Shown here: positions 31,201 to 43,435 of the stretch, piece after piece
Layout of the letters: each line of letters begins with the position of its first letter
How positions within the stretch are numbered: position 1 is the stretch's first letter
From: Siphonodentalium dalli
Lineage: Eukaryota > Mollusca > Scaphopoda > Gadilida > Siphonodentaliidae
Length of the DNA: 64,000 nucleotides
Assembly (NCBI GenBank): GCA_032622095.1
Contig: CP136069.1
Coordinates: 104,560,278-104,624,277, forward strand
Direction: 5' to 3'
The notes under the pieces: model-generated
What the model was told of the DNA's origin: nothing
Seen by the model: only the letters and a program-made list of their open reading frames with translations
Databases searched by the model: none
Translations under genes and position numbers: made by a program

Positions 31201-33340
31201 ATATTCATGGGTGTCGGGCCGGTAAAATCGTAAACATCACCGCATACTAGAGTATATAGGTCTATTGCTTTTGGGTTTGTTTATTTATTAGGTTTACAGT
31301 GTTTATTAACTTAATAAAAACAATACAGCAATTAAAACACTTTTCCTTGACGAATCTTGGTATGGCTTCATCAAGCATTCATTGCCACAGCTATCTAGTC
31401 AAAACGTGTTTTAATTCACAAGCACGAATCATGTATATATATGGCATGCAGGGAGTGAGTACCGGTACCCTATATAAACCTCCTGACATGTACTCATATA
31501 TATTTGACACGAGAGTGCGCAATTATCGCTACATGTATAACAAGTTCCATGACACTGGAAAAGTTCACGGCCGACCTAGTTAATTATAGCAATGATGTCA
31601 GTTTGACACTGTTTGCAATGTCAACACTGTCCTCCCCATTGAAGTCCGTGCAATGCGTGTAGGCCTAATGACTTCTTTCATTAATAGTCGCATTGCGATT
31701 GGTTAGACAACAAACAAACACCGACGTCAATCATAGTATTTCAGGTATTGTTCCCACCGGCCTCTATCTCAGTCTGAATGGAGTTACCACTGATTGGTTA
31801 AATCGAGCTCTGCCCACGCAAAGTGCATGTCTTTTGTGGATTCCGTTTTCGTTAGCTAACGACCAGAATATGCGATGAGGTGTGACTGCATGCATCCTTT
31901 ATATTTCACTTAAATATATGATATATGTTGCCTATTGTGGACCCCCCCCCAACTTTTCGCAAGTAGGGGAACCTAATACAGTCGTAATAGTATATAATAC
32001 TGCCAATTTTAGAATCTAGTTATCGCCATAGAATGACATATTTTTTTTATCTTCCGAAACACTTATTTGCATATTACATTTTAGATACATTAGGTCCCGG
32101 CTTTAATTCGGCTTTACTCCTAACAATTTAATAAAGAGCGTTCCGTAGTTTTTTCATGAATCCTGATGGATAGTAAAAATTAAAAGAGCGCAGGAAATTT
32201 TGATACAAATCTCCAGTGCAAAGGTTATACGCGAAGCAGTCATATTTAACTGACAAGTGTACACGTGCATATGCCTATATGGGCTACTAGTTATAAGTAG
32301 CTGTAAATGAATGTTGTTTTCTTTAATACGGCTACACTTGATTTTTTTTAAATTGAAAAATAGACCCAACATTCTATAAATGTATCTTCAGCCAGATAAA
32401 TACGTATTGTTCCCAATACTGCATTATTAAGTCACACCCAACTATATTTGCAACTGTAACGTTTACTCAGGCGATTTGCATTGGAAGACATGTCCATTCA
32501 AATTAATCCGACCACTTTTTTTCTGGACATGTTGTGTGAATTCAACTGCGAAAATTAATGTGACCTTCAATTAATAATTCCGTCAGAAACGGCATGGGTA
32601 GAACTTAAGTACAAATCTCAGTATAAGCAGGTCATACACTGACACACTTGGGTATCTTTGACAAGACAATAAAGATTAACAATGTGGTCAGTTGATGACC
32701 TATATCATATTATTCATATATTTATATCATTAAGAGGTAAACCTATTATATGCCCATTTACAGTAGTAATCTTACGAACATTGCCAGAAAAAAGTGAATA
32801 AAACCCCTGATTGCGCGCATCTGTATCTCTCAAATGCCAGGTGCACACGTCAGCACGAGGACTGTGTAGCAATGGACATGGTTTGCTACATCGTATACCG
32901 TTGTTTGAGTGAACATGATTGTATGTCACTTTCTCTGCGATATTTTCATTCAAGTTTAATCAAAAGTCCACTGGCACGATGCCCCGCGACTTTGTCTTTA
33001 TAGTAACTATTGAAAAGATTTGAACACACATTCAAGAATGGTGGTCAACAATGCTCGATTTCACCAATTCCCATAATACACCGCGCGCTGGGTGCCGGTT
33101 TACGCTGTACAAGCAGATTCGCATTTTGCAGGATTATAAAGTCAAATTTGAACGAGAGAATTTATACCTATATCCCCTGATGATAATAGAGCAGTTCACA
33201 ATAATTTAGCTTTCCGCACTAGAAACCACAAACTGCCAAAAAGAACTCGGCGCTTGGACGAATAGGCCTACGGATTATTCGGACAGAATCTGCACTCTCT
33301 GTAATCTCGAAATCGGCGATGAATACCACATGGTACTGAA
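31201..33340. other. Interior of the 6.3-kb element, no gene recognised
   Basis: No frame above about 95 codons and no family resemblance is visible. A CCCCCCCCCC tract lies near 31945. I see no RNA gene. Confidence 0.5.
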
Positions 33341-34705
33341 TAGTTCAAGTCTTCTTGTACTAAAACCAGCTAAGATATTGGGATGGCGATTTGCTGTTTT
33401 TAGTCCAAGCCCGCTTGCATACCAATCCTATCACACGAGTTACGCCCACGATCTGTGGCGGGAATCTGTGGTGTATTTTACTCGATTTACCTAATGAATC
33501 AATACATGATGCTATATACATCGGAAAGAGAGACATCTTATGGTCATAATGGTGTATAATAATCTAACTTTCATGTTAAATTACGCATAGAATATTCCGG
33601 TTGATTGTCACCAACATCGCTGTTTTTTCTGTTTGTTTACTTAACTGAAAGCCGAACTCAGGTTCCGAAGAACTTCGGCATTGTCTGGTGTTTGTTCTGA
33701 GTATTCTAGTTTCCGTTTCTATATATTGCGCGGGGTTTTCCGAACAAAATAGCGAAACCCGATCGCCGCAAAGTCCAATTTCCAATGTGCTTTGAGAACA
33801 ATTCCCGCACTAAAAACTTAATGACATAATGGAGGATCAGAAAGGTAGTTTTGTTGACAATTTTCGCAAGCAACTTGTCAAAATTGGAGCAAATTAGAAC
33901 TCTTGTGTCTGACTTGCCATTCGTGTGATTTTCATCCATGTGCATGTTGACTTTTGTGTTGATAAAATAATCGGAGAACCGAATCACACAGTTTCGAAAT
34001 ATAGTTCTTCCGTTTTAGTGGGACTTTTCAAACTTAAGGTTAAAAATTTATACAAATTTTGTTTGATTTTTTGTGTGCTTAACAAGAGCAGTATATTGCT
34101 CTGTTCGCTTACTATATATCTTAATTTCGCTGAAGTCCACCAAATGTGGGAAATGTAGCACCATATTATTTATTCTAATGGTCGTTGTGTTTACACTGTT
34201 TTAAACTTTGAGAGGGTTGTAATTCCCCGTAATTTATTTAATGTATTACATTTATATCTTCAATGTTTAATTAATCTATTTATTTTTTATTTATTGACAC
34301 ACATAATTACGATTACAATGGAGAATTCATCGTAATTTGCGTGGTCAGTCGAAAATCTACGGAATATTTTCAACGGAAAATGCCAAACACAGTTCGCGAG
34401 GTCAACTGAGTTCGCATACTTTTAAAAATTTGTAAACATTGCGGTAAATGTCTCTTTTCGCATTAAATTACCGCTTTCAATTCACAACTGATGTGGGTTT
34501 CAGATCAAATAGCATGTCTTCTGCGGAAAATATCCGTTTATTGTCGCAATTGTGATATTTTATTTCATATAATTGTGGTTTTATTTGAGCGGGTCACAAA
34601 CGCTTAAGTCGTGTCATAAGAATGCATGGGCCTGGAACTCGGACTAAAGACCGGCACCTCCATCCCAATATCTTAGCCGGTTTTAGTTCGAGAAGACTTG
34701 GACTA
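33341..34705. mobile_element. MULE-like non-autonomous element, copy 2
   Basis: This is the most complete uninterrupted copy (1365 bp). The ends are TAGTTCAAGTCTTCTTGTAC and the matching inverted end. The 9-bp target duplication GGTACTGAA is perfect (33332-33340 and 34706-34714). The small shared frame is at 33925-34158 here. Confidence 0.88.
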
Positions 34706-34889
34706 GGTACTGAATTGTAGGGAACTTAGCAAACTAAGAATAAAATATCTGAAACCCGACTTCTATCAGAGACCAAACACTTATAATTAGCCGCTCTATT
34801 TAACTCCCTAAATCATATATATTGTATTTATGTATACAACTCTTCTGTAATGTCTATAATTGACGACCAGAATAAACTTAATTGAATTG

Positions 34890-35255
34890 AATAGCCAGGA
34901 CAACTCTGTTAGCCGGGACAACTTGGTCCATGTAACAGCATAGATGAAGGAAGGATTTTTATGCTAACAGCGAGTCATCCCGGCTAGATATGGAACGTTA
35001 CACGATTCGTTGTTACTTTCATGACGTCAGCCAATAGAATGTTCGCGTCATGTGAGTGACGTCTAATGACCACCCACATTACGCCGTGACTCGGTGATTG
35101 ACAGCTAGTTTTGTGCACGTCAACCGAGTTGTCCCGGTTGACCGAGTTGTCTCGACTCATTTAACAGCGCGACCGAGTTGTCCTAGCAGACCGAGTTGTC
35201 TTGGCAGACCGAGTTGACTCGGCTAGCCGAGTTCTCCCGGCTCATGTAACAAGCC
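34890..35255. repeat. 18-bp repeat cluster, GACCGAGTTGTCC type
   Basis: Units of GACCGAGTTGTC(C/T)(C/T)GGC occur about six times at 35125-35245. They occur in opposite orientation (GCCGGGACAACTTGGTC) at about 34893-34950. Both edges carry CATGTAACA. The layout looks like a small transposon made of its own terminal motifs. Confidence 0.55.
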
Positions 35256-35589
35256 CCTTTGGTTCATAAAATGTTCGCGAGCGAAACATACCTTACCACG
35301 CACAAACGCTCTTTATTTTTTATTGTGAAGAAAATTCTGGCTGGCAGTAAATTCCAAAAGGAGGCCCACATGGACCGATGTAGTCAATGTAATTTCAAAC
35401 CAAATAATTAGTTTAAATTAGTGTAATTTAATTTAGTATACCGGTAGGACGTCGACTATATACTTATAAGATTATCACACCTTGTCGCCTGACGTAGCAG
35501 ATCGCCAACACACTGAATAGATCGTCTGGCTAAACAATGGGCTCAATCAAACCACATTTATAGTGCCCTCTTTGTGTTTTTCAACACAT

Positions 35590-35745
35590 TCTAAAAACGG
35601 CAAGTACACTGTGACCGAAAGGCAAGTATACCGCGGGCGAACGGCAAGTATACCGCGGTCGAACGGCAAGTATACCGCGGCCGGACGGCAAGTATAGGCC
35701 TACATCGCGGCCGAACGGCAATTAAACCGCGGAACATTAACTGCA
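35590..35745. repeat. Minisatellite, about 22-bp unit
   Basis: Six units of the form CGAACGGCAAGTATACCGCGG with small changes. The high CpG content stands out against the AT-rich surroundings. The flank to 36110 has no gene. Confidence 0.75.
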
Positions 35746-36109
35746 GTTAGCCGGTGTGGCCGCGATGTTGTTGCAGTTCGGCCGCGGTGGAAACACAAAC
35801 CGCACCGCGGTTAAGTGGACACTTGTTTTGTCCAGCGTGGTAGCTAATTGTGAATATGGAAATCCCTCATTTATATAGGTGAGAAGCACCCCAGTATATT
35901 GGGTATATAAACGATAATAGTAAAACTATTCTGATAAAACTATCGTAATGATAGAAGAGTTTATAAAACTGTGGATACAGTGTGTTGAATGATCATATTA
36001 AAATATAGCACGTTTGTTTGTTGATTCGAGCAATTATATTTACAGTGCTGATTAACAATCCCTTTAATGCCTTGTGTGTCAGGTTCCCGTTTGTGATGCG
36101 TCTTGTCTC

Positions 36110-36860
36110 GAGATTTAATTGCGACGTGACGATTTGCAGAAGTATATTTCGCCGCAACAATTTTCCGGACACTTCGCCGAGATTTGGGACAGTTCGCCGG
36201 AAACTGACGACAACTTCACCGAAGGTCGGGACTATTCGCCGTAATTTAAGACATTTCGCCGAGATATACGACTTTTCGCCGGAATAGACAACTGTTAAAA
36301 AAAATCGCCGAAATAAATTTACTTATATGTGGGTGTATTGTGGGACAATTGAAAATTTCTGACATTTATTGCATTATTGTGCGCATACACAGTTTTATGA
36401 CAAGCAATAGCCTACACGACTATCCATCTTGGGTGGATATGGTAAATGTTGTAAAGCCAGTGATATATATGGATACCATATGAAAGTCGCTAAAACAACC
36501 TAGTTACTATACGGATCACCACCGCTAAAACAACATAGGCCTATAGGCTACTTACTTTTCGGATCACCAATGGCTTCGGGTGAATTGTAATATGAACACA
36601 CCTCAGGTAACAGTATTGTCGGTAAAACACAAATGATGGTAATAATCACACGTGCCAGGAAGGAAGCCCGAAGTTTGTTTTCATAGTACCTATGTCAAAC
36701 AGTCTTCACTAATGACTAATTAGCAGTTCGCAGGATTATAATACCTGTGTCAATCATTCTTCACTAATGACTAATTACGGGATTATAATATTCCGCCGAA
36801 CTGTCACTCCGTCGAAAATGACTTTCGGCGAAATGTCCATTCCGGCGAAATTTACTTCCG
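36110..36860. mobile_element. Short element with TTCGCCG subterminal arrays
   Basis: Repeated TTCGCCG(A/G) motifs at about 36145-36310 are matched by inverted CGGCGAA motifs at about 36795-36860, with an AT-rich core. I did not find a convincing target duplication. It lies within the 6.3-kb element. Confidence 0.45.
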
Positions 36861-37959
36861 ACGAGGAGTCCAGTCCCCAATCATGAATTTTCAACGTTTT
36901 CGGAAAATTACTTTTCGCAATGTCGACGTTACGGACTTTGCGGAAAATAGCGGAATGTTTGCGGAATTCTTTATTTAACGTTTCGGTAATTTTTGCGGAA
37001 AACTCAATTTAACGTTTCGGTAATTTTTGCGGAAAACTCATGGCGTTTGCGGAAATCTTTATGTAACGTTTCGGTAATTTTGCGGAAAACTCATGGCGTT
37101 TTTCGGAACATTTGCGGAAAAATTCAGACGATAGCGTTGCGGAAATCTCGACGTTTCGGAAAATATTTGCGGATTTCCCAAAGACTTTTGAGACGCTCCC
37201 TAAAGCGAGTGGATGCATGGTCATCTGTGTGGTGTTCATGTATATATATGGAGTGACTGCATGTTCATGGGTGGGTTGTACGGGTGTACCTTTGGGTGAC
37301 CATCGCTTTCCACAATAACTCATGGATATGTTATTCGACCGAGAGGTAGTGTCAGAGTGTTCTCTAGCTTGATGGCGTCTTATCTGCACAATGGAAGAAA
37401 TGGGTTTTCTGACATAAGTCAATCAATTTTAATGCCAATGGGCCAGAATTTTGATGTTATTGGGCAGAGTAGCCACATAATATGGCCCATCTCAGTTTCA
37501 AAGTTCTGCCCATTTCAGTTCAAAACATGGCTAGAATCCCAAAAGAAGTTTTCATTAACATTCCATGCTGCATCATTTAACATGAGTGTGTCATGCCGCA
37601 TAAGGTACTGAGACAACCAGAACAGAACATTTTGTTATTTTGTTCATATTTAACCAAGTATTTGCTACCTTTTTGGAACAGCAGAGAATAATGTTCGGGA
37701 TATATGTGAGAATTTATTTTTTTTACCAAATTTGGTTGCCATTTTGCAAGCCATCTTGGGTAATATTGTCTGAAAACACCTCAGTGTCATGCATTTTAAT
37801 AAGACAGATCAACACAATAAACAAATTTTATGCCAAAGATAGTTCCATTTTACTTGAAAAAATCGTCTAAACCCGAAAAGTGATTTTTTTGCTGTTTTCG
37901 GTGTCAAGTTTGTGATAGAGAATTTAAATAATTCTGGTAATGTCAGTGGCTATATACAT

Positions 37960-40050
37960 AAATGTTAGTATTCAATGTATACAATACACAATAGCCAATT
38001 TTAGTAATCAACCCCAACTTTTAACCAATTGTATGACACGATGGGGTGATATCTACCATTTTCCATATTTTGGCCTCCAGATTTGGTACATATGGTCCTC
38101 GCCCCGAAATACAGATCAGGTTCGAATTTGAGTTTGATCGGGTATATTTTAACAGAGTTATGGCCATTTAAAATTAAAGTGACTGATAATGTAATTTAAT
38201 AATGCCTGCACTGTGAAGAGAAGATATCACATAACACAGAGTGTATTATTGGCAATGTTTTAGCTGGACACCAGATAGAGATAAATAACATGGCTCTGGT
38301 TATAAAGTCTCACAATCCAATTTGATGTGCTATTAATCTGTCTGATCTCACAGCTCACTGTACTGGCCTAGAGCTTATTAACTCCCACATAGGTCTCTGG
38401 TTTGTCCTATTGTGTTCATATTTTATATTCAGGTTTAATTATGATGGCATTTGCCTCACCTGTATAGTTTTTGGTTTTGATTGGTTGATCGGTTTAGAAA
38501 TAATTTACCCTTTCTTACCGATTCAATAATTCAAATACTTTTCTTCTGATTTACCTCATATGTCTTACCTAGGTTTTCCTTAGCACACTCTTCCTTTGTA
38601 TGGATTTTGGTCTTGATTAAATAACCCTTATACTATTGAACCAGGGTTATAAATGAACATTCTACATGTATTTTGATAGTTTTATACCATTACTTAGGTA
38701 TGATGCCCTGTATTGAAAATATGAAGATTTTATTGCAATAGTTGCATGTAATATAAAGATATCAATAAATTATCATGTGGACATCCAATATCCAGAATAT
38801 TTGAGAGTATATTTTATACATTTTGTCATTCCACATGAAATGAAATGAGTAATGACATATGCTACAGAGCTATGGCCAGTGGTTAGATGGAGACCAATAT
38901 AAACAGTAGTGATGGTTGGCTAATTTTTTATAATATGTCAAATTTGATAAAATGACATGAGACCCTTGTTTATCCTATTTTGAATTTTCATTACAGGCTG
39001 TCTGATAATGGACCCCTCACCTTTTAGTCTTCTATATTCCATTGATATGCTTAGAAAATAATTAATCCTTTCCAAGGTTCCAACAGTCTCATGCTGTAAT
39101 GCACATGGGCTCTTCCTCATATGTCTTATCTTGGGCTATCTTCACACTATTCACTTCTATGGATTGTGGTATTGATTGTTTAATTGATTTAAAAAAAATA
39201 TATTAACCCTTCAGACACTTCTTTCGATATTACATTAAAATAATGGCTAATAGCCAATATGATTTTATATGCAATGGGTTACAAGCAGATAAATCTACAT
39301 TATTGTTTGAATTATGCAGAAACATATTAAACGAACCCTCTTGTTGAATCAGGTTCATTAGTTAATGAACACTCAATAAGACACCAATTGAATATGCTTA
39401 CAGATTATAGGTGATACATTATTTTGAAAATCAATATGGCAGATGTTGTTAATATTGCCAGGAACCTTATTTTCCCATCTGTTCATATTGTCATGGTTGA
39501 CTGAATTTTGGGGGGCCACAGAGCGCTTAAAAGATTAACAGTGAAGGTTATGTGTTTTAGTCTCTAAGCTACTTGTAAAATATTGTTATGTCTGGAAACA
39601 ATTTGATTGAGTGCTACTTACTTTCCTTTATATGAACTATGGTAATCTTTTCGATTTAGGGGTCGGGTCATATGGGCCAGCATCCTCATCATATAATGTC
39701 ATATAATGGCTGTATAACATTATATAGATAACACTTTTGTATTGTATAAACTACAAGCATTTTTGACATATTTGATAAACAAATAATTAAATTAAAGTTC
39801 AAATTAAATATGAGATGGAATCCCACATGTTGTTTTAAGCAGTCTGGCTTGTCAACTAATTATAATTTCTCTTTAGAAGTGAGTGAGATTTGAATAGCTG
39901 GTAGGTCAAAAGTGGCAGAGATAGATATTTAATAGTTTTGCTTCCAATGAGTTAACTTCAACTTATAAACATATCCTCAGAAATAACTAAACCATTGGAT
40001 CTCACATAGAGAGGTCCTTGGATGAATAAGGATAGAGTTATTAGATTTAA
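37960..40050 (+). repeat. Family A internal region, fragmentary
   Basis: It shares ATACAGATCAGGTTCGAATT and TAACAGAGTTATGGCCATTT with 60.4 kb. It also shares GTATAGTTTTTGGTTTTGAT, CTTACCTAGGTTTTCCTTAG and GTCATGGTTGACTGAATTTT with other copies. Hairpin ends are missing. No gene is seen in these 2 kb. Confidence 0.5.
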
Positions 40051-40101
40051 AACACTCCCCTCCACAACCCCAAATACTTTAACCCCTTCTTAACTCTTTA
40101 A

Positions 40102-40562
40102 CACTTACGCCCATTTGGTGACAGACACTCAGTGACGTGATTTGACGTGGCTGTGCCACTCCTCAATGACGTGATTTGACGTGTTTATTTTACACAGAAC
40201 TGTGTGTGTACATAAACTTGTGAATCATTTCGTGCTGTCGTATAATTTGCAAAAATATGAAAATAAACAATTCTCAAACTTGAGCTGTTGTTGATAAATC
40301 ATTACCAAAACCCTTCCAGCATGTTCTTCAGTCCATATTAAATCCCTCTAATAATTCATGTTTGTGTGTATATTATTGCTACTGATATGTATGTATTTGA
40401 TTGGAAAAATAAAAAAAAGAATGATGTTCGGCAAAACACGAACGAAAAATTCGCGGCACACGTGTTGTTTACTTGAGCGACAGGGGGGATAATTCGTGGG
40501 GTACAAGGGAGGTAAAATTGAATATGTAAATGCAGACGAGTTCAAATATGTTGGGGTAGATT
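40102..40562. other. 5' untranslated part of the piggyBac element
   Basis: Two near-identical TGACGTGATTTGACGTG motifs lie at about 40134-40185. No reading frame of interest is present before the transposase ATG at 40563. Confidence 0.5.
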
Positions 40563-42770
40563 ATGATGGATTCAATTTCAATTATGGATTCGTTATTATT
40601 AACAAATGAAGAGGCATTACAGGTGTTAGAGGAGTCGGACAGTGAAAGTGATTTTGGTGGATACGATTTTGATTTGTTAACAAATAAAGAGGCATTTGAC
40701 ATATTTAATTCGGACAGTGAAGCCAGTGATTTCAGTGGGTTCTATTCCGAGTCGGACGAGGAGCGAGATTTATCGGAAGATGAGAGTGATGGAGAAACAG
40801 TTGAAAACGGCACAGTAAATTCAAACTGTGCAAAGGTTGGCCCCATACTCCCGGACGGGTTTGAGAAAGTCACACCACTTGCTTATTTTGAACTGTTTAT
40901 GGAGGATGGCATATATGAACATATAGCAAAAAATACAAATGCATATGCCGAAATGATTACTTGTGAAAAGGGAGTGGGAGATCCCCGTTGGTCCCCAACA
41001 AATGGTGCCGAAATTCGGGCCTATTTCGGCCAAGTTATTCCGATTATTGGAGTAAGAATGAGTTCATGGGCAATGCTGGATTCCAGAAAGCGATGACGAA
41101 GGCGCGGTACGAAACGCTGACACAATACTTGCATTTGAATGTTGATGCAGCAAGAACACCGAGAATTGATCCAGATTACCACCCGATAAACAAAGTTAAG
41201 CCAATGTTTGATATGACCAGTAAAATTTTATGAAACATTTCAAACATTCCAAAGAGATCTCTATAGACGAAGCCATGTAGGGTTACAGAGGTCAATCGGA
41301 AATTAGACAGTATATGCCAAATAAACCCGACAAATTTGGTATCAAATTCTTAGCAACGTGCGATGGGAGGAATCATTTTATGTCTAAATATCAATTGTAT
41401 ACAGGTAAAAGAGATCGCACTGCTATCCAAAACCAATATGGTCTAGGCTATAGAGTTATTCGGGATATGAGCAGGGAGCTGACAAACAAAGGACATGTGT
41501 TATACTATGATAGGTACTTTACTGGGATTCCACTCATTCGTCACCTGAGAATTAAGGGATGGTCTACATAGCTGTGCCACTATTAACCTTAACAGAAAGG
41601 GTCTGCCGGACGAAGTTAAAAATAAGGCAGCTCTTAAGAAAGAAATTCCGTCAAGAGGTGCGGTATATTATATAGCCCAACAAGAAATGATAATTATACA
41701 TTAAGTAACACGATCTTCTTTCTAAATTGAAACAAAACTAAAGAAAACGTGTCTGATATGTTTGTAGGCCTACATGTAAAAAATAAAACAAAACACTATG
41801 TATATACATGTAACATTCAATAGTACATTATAATTTGCTTATCTTGTTGTGGCTTGCCATCGCTTGAATGTTACGATTTCGTACGGATATATACGCATAA
41901 GTATGTGTAGGCCTAAACTGTACATGTAAAGTGCAGCATATATGCTGTTAACTAGATATATATGATTTTATAAATTGAATTTAAAAGCTATGAAAAAGAT
42001 AAACATAAATTGAACAAAATTTCACAGGTTTATATATATATATGTATATATATATATGTTTTTCCCATCTGAAGAACCATGTCTGTAAGCAGTTTTGTTT
42101 TTAAGTTATTAAAATATACTGGTACGGTACGATATCTAAAACTCATTTTTCAGGTGACAGTGTAACATACCAGGAGCACCATAGTCGAATTGTCGCATGG
42201 AACGATAACAATATTGTTGTACTTGCACACAACCTGTCAGAGGCAGATGGTAGTTCTGTTTGTAAGAGGCGAGTTAATGGGCAATTAGTCGAGATTCCTC
42301 AACCTAATGCAATTAAATTGTATAATCAACATATGAACGGAGTGGATGTACATGACCAAATGCGAAAGAAGTACCCAAGCGGAAGATCATCAAAGAAATA
42401 TTTGAAGTTCATTATGTGGTTCATGGTTGATTGTAGTAGGGTCAACTCGGCTGTATGTTACAATTTGGTCTCTAAGAGAGTTATTAAAGGAAAGAAAGGG
42501 GTCAAGATGGACCAGAAGGACTTTATCCTTGAACTGGGAGAATTGCTCATTAATGGGTATACTTGTCGAAAACGACAGTGTTCCGATAAGCCCGGTGTTG
42601 GTAACCACATCAAACTAACACATATGCATGTAAAGCTTCCAGGAAAGCAGAAGCGCTGCAAATCTTGCTTTGCAAATCAAATTCGCAGGGAGACAGTGTA
42701 TGGATGTCCGACCTGTGACATACACTTATGTTCAGGCTGTTTCACCAAGAAACACTCAATTGAGTCATAA
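40563..42770 (+). pseudogene. piggyBac transposase, disrupted
   Basis: The protein starts at an ATG with an acidic N-terminal region (residues 1-80). It continues through PLAYFELFMED, WSKNEFMGNAGFQKAM and RYETLTQYLHLN. Catalytic-type Asp residues remain in SIDEAM (about 41266), YYDRYFTG (about 41509) and NGVDVHDQM (about 42345). A Cys-rich C-terminal domain follows (CKSC, CPTC, CSGC). Damage includes a frame change with a short deletion near 41035, another frame change near 41230, a TAG at 41278-41280, and a frame change near 41567. A probable phase-1 intron runs from 41658 (GAG/GTGCGG) to 42153 (TTTTTCAG). The gene cannot make an intact product. Confidence 0.85.
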
Positions 42771-42929
42771 ATAGCCCGATAATCAGGGATAATTATAATT
42801 ACCTAGCCATTTAGGACTCAGCGGTGTGCTTCGGAAGATGACTTATCTCGTCCTTGGTTTTATTTGTACTCTGCCTTATTCTATCTCACTTTCTCTCCCC
42901 TAAAATTGGCGACATTAAATGGGTACTTA

Positions 42930-43435
42930 CACTAAAGTTGGCCATCTGTGGGATCATCTCATGTTATACTCAACAGAATATATGCAACAAATGAATGAAT
43001 TTGAGTCATGGATTTTGCAACATACACTCGTGTGCTATATATGAACAATGCAAACAACATGGTAATTATAATGAAAGAGAATTTATGATTCCAGTAAATA
43101 AATTCATTTTTCATTATAAATACATGTTATTTGCATCATTCATATAGCACATGCACAAACTCATTCATTTGTTGCATATACTCTCTTGAGTATAAAAGGA
43201 GATGATCCCATAAATGGCCGGATTTACTGTGCAGTACCCCTATAATATCGCCAATTTTTAGGGGGAGAGAAAGTGAAATTGAAAGTGTTTCTTGGTACAT
43301 TACAATTTTGTATTTTGCACTAACCCAAGGCTCAAATTCACTTATTTGTTGCATATACTGTTGAGTATATATAAAAGGAGATGATACCTTAAATGACCGG
43401 ATTGAGTGTGCAGTGTCCCTTTAACCTTCACTTGT
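42930..43435. mobile_element. Foldback MITE cluster inside the piggyBac element
   Basis: The arm 42940-43070 is the reverse complement of 43100-43245, sharing TATATGCAACAAATGAATGA and GATCATCTC. A third, partial arm is at about 43330-43430. Both outer edges read AAATTGGCGA(C/T)ATT in opposite orientation. Confidence 0.65.

Larger units (their letters stand above)
30858..37200. mobile_element. 6.3-kb TAA-flanked non-autonomous DNA transposon
   Basis: Perfect terminal inverted repeats of 22 bp start GGGAGCGTCTCAAAAGTC, and the element is flanked by TAA on both sides (30855-30857 and 37201-37203). A 3-bp TAA duplication suggests the PIF/Harbinger group. Both ends carry arrays of TTTGCGGAA motifs in opposite orientation (30870-31200 and 36895-37190), the kind of subterminal repeats that bind transposase. 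No transposase is encoded. It sits inside a minisatellite and itself contains MULE-like copy 2 and other inserts. Confidence 0.8.
27990..37690. mobile_element. Foldback-type element with a minisatellite core and nested insertion
   Basis: About 280 bp at 27990-28275 reappear in reverse complement at about 37400-37690; shared blocks include CTTTTGGGATTCT and CATATTATGTGGCTACTCT. Between them lies a minisatellite (28275-30855 and 37204-37320), split by a 6343-bp TAA-flanked element. Removing that insert leaves a foldback element of about 3.4 kb. No transposase is visible. Confidence 0.65.
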
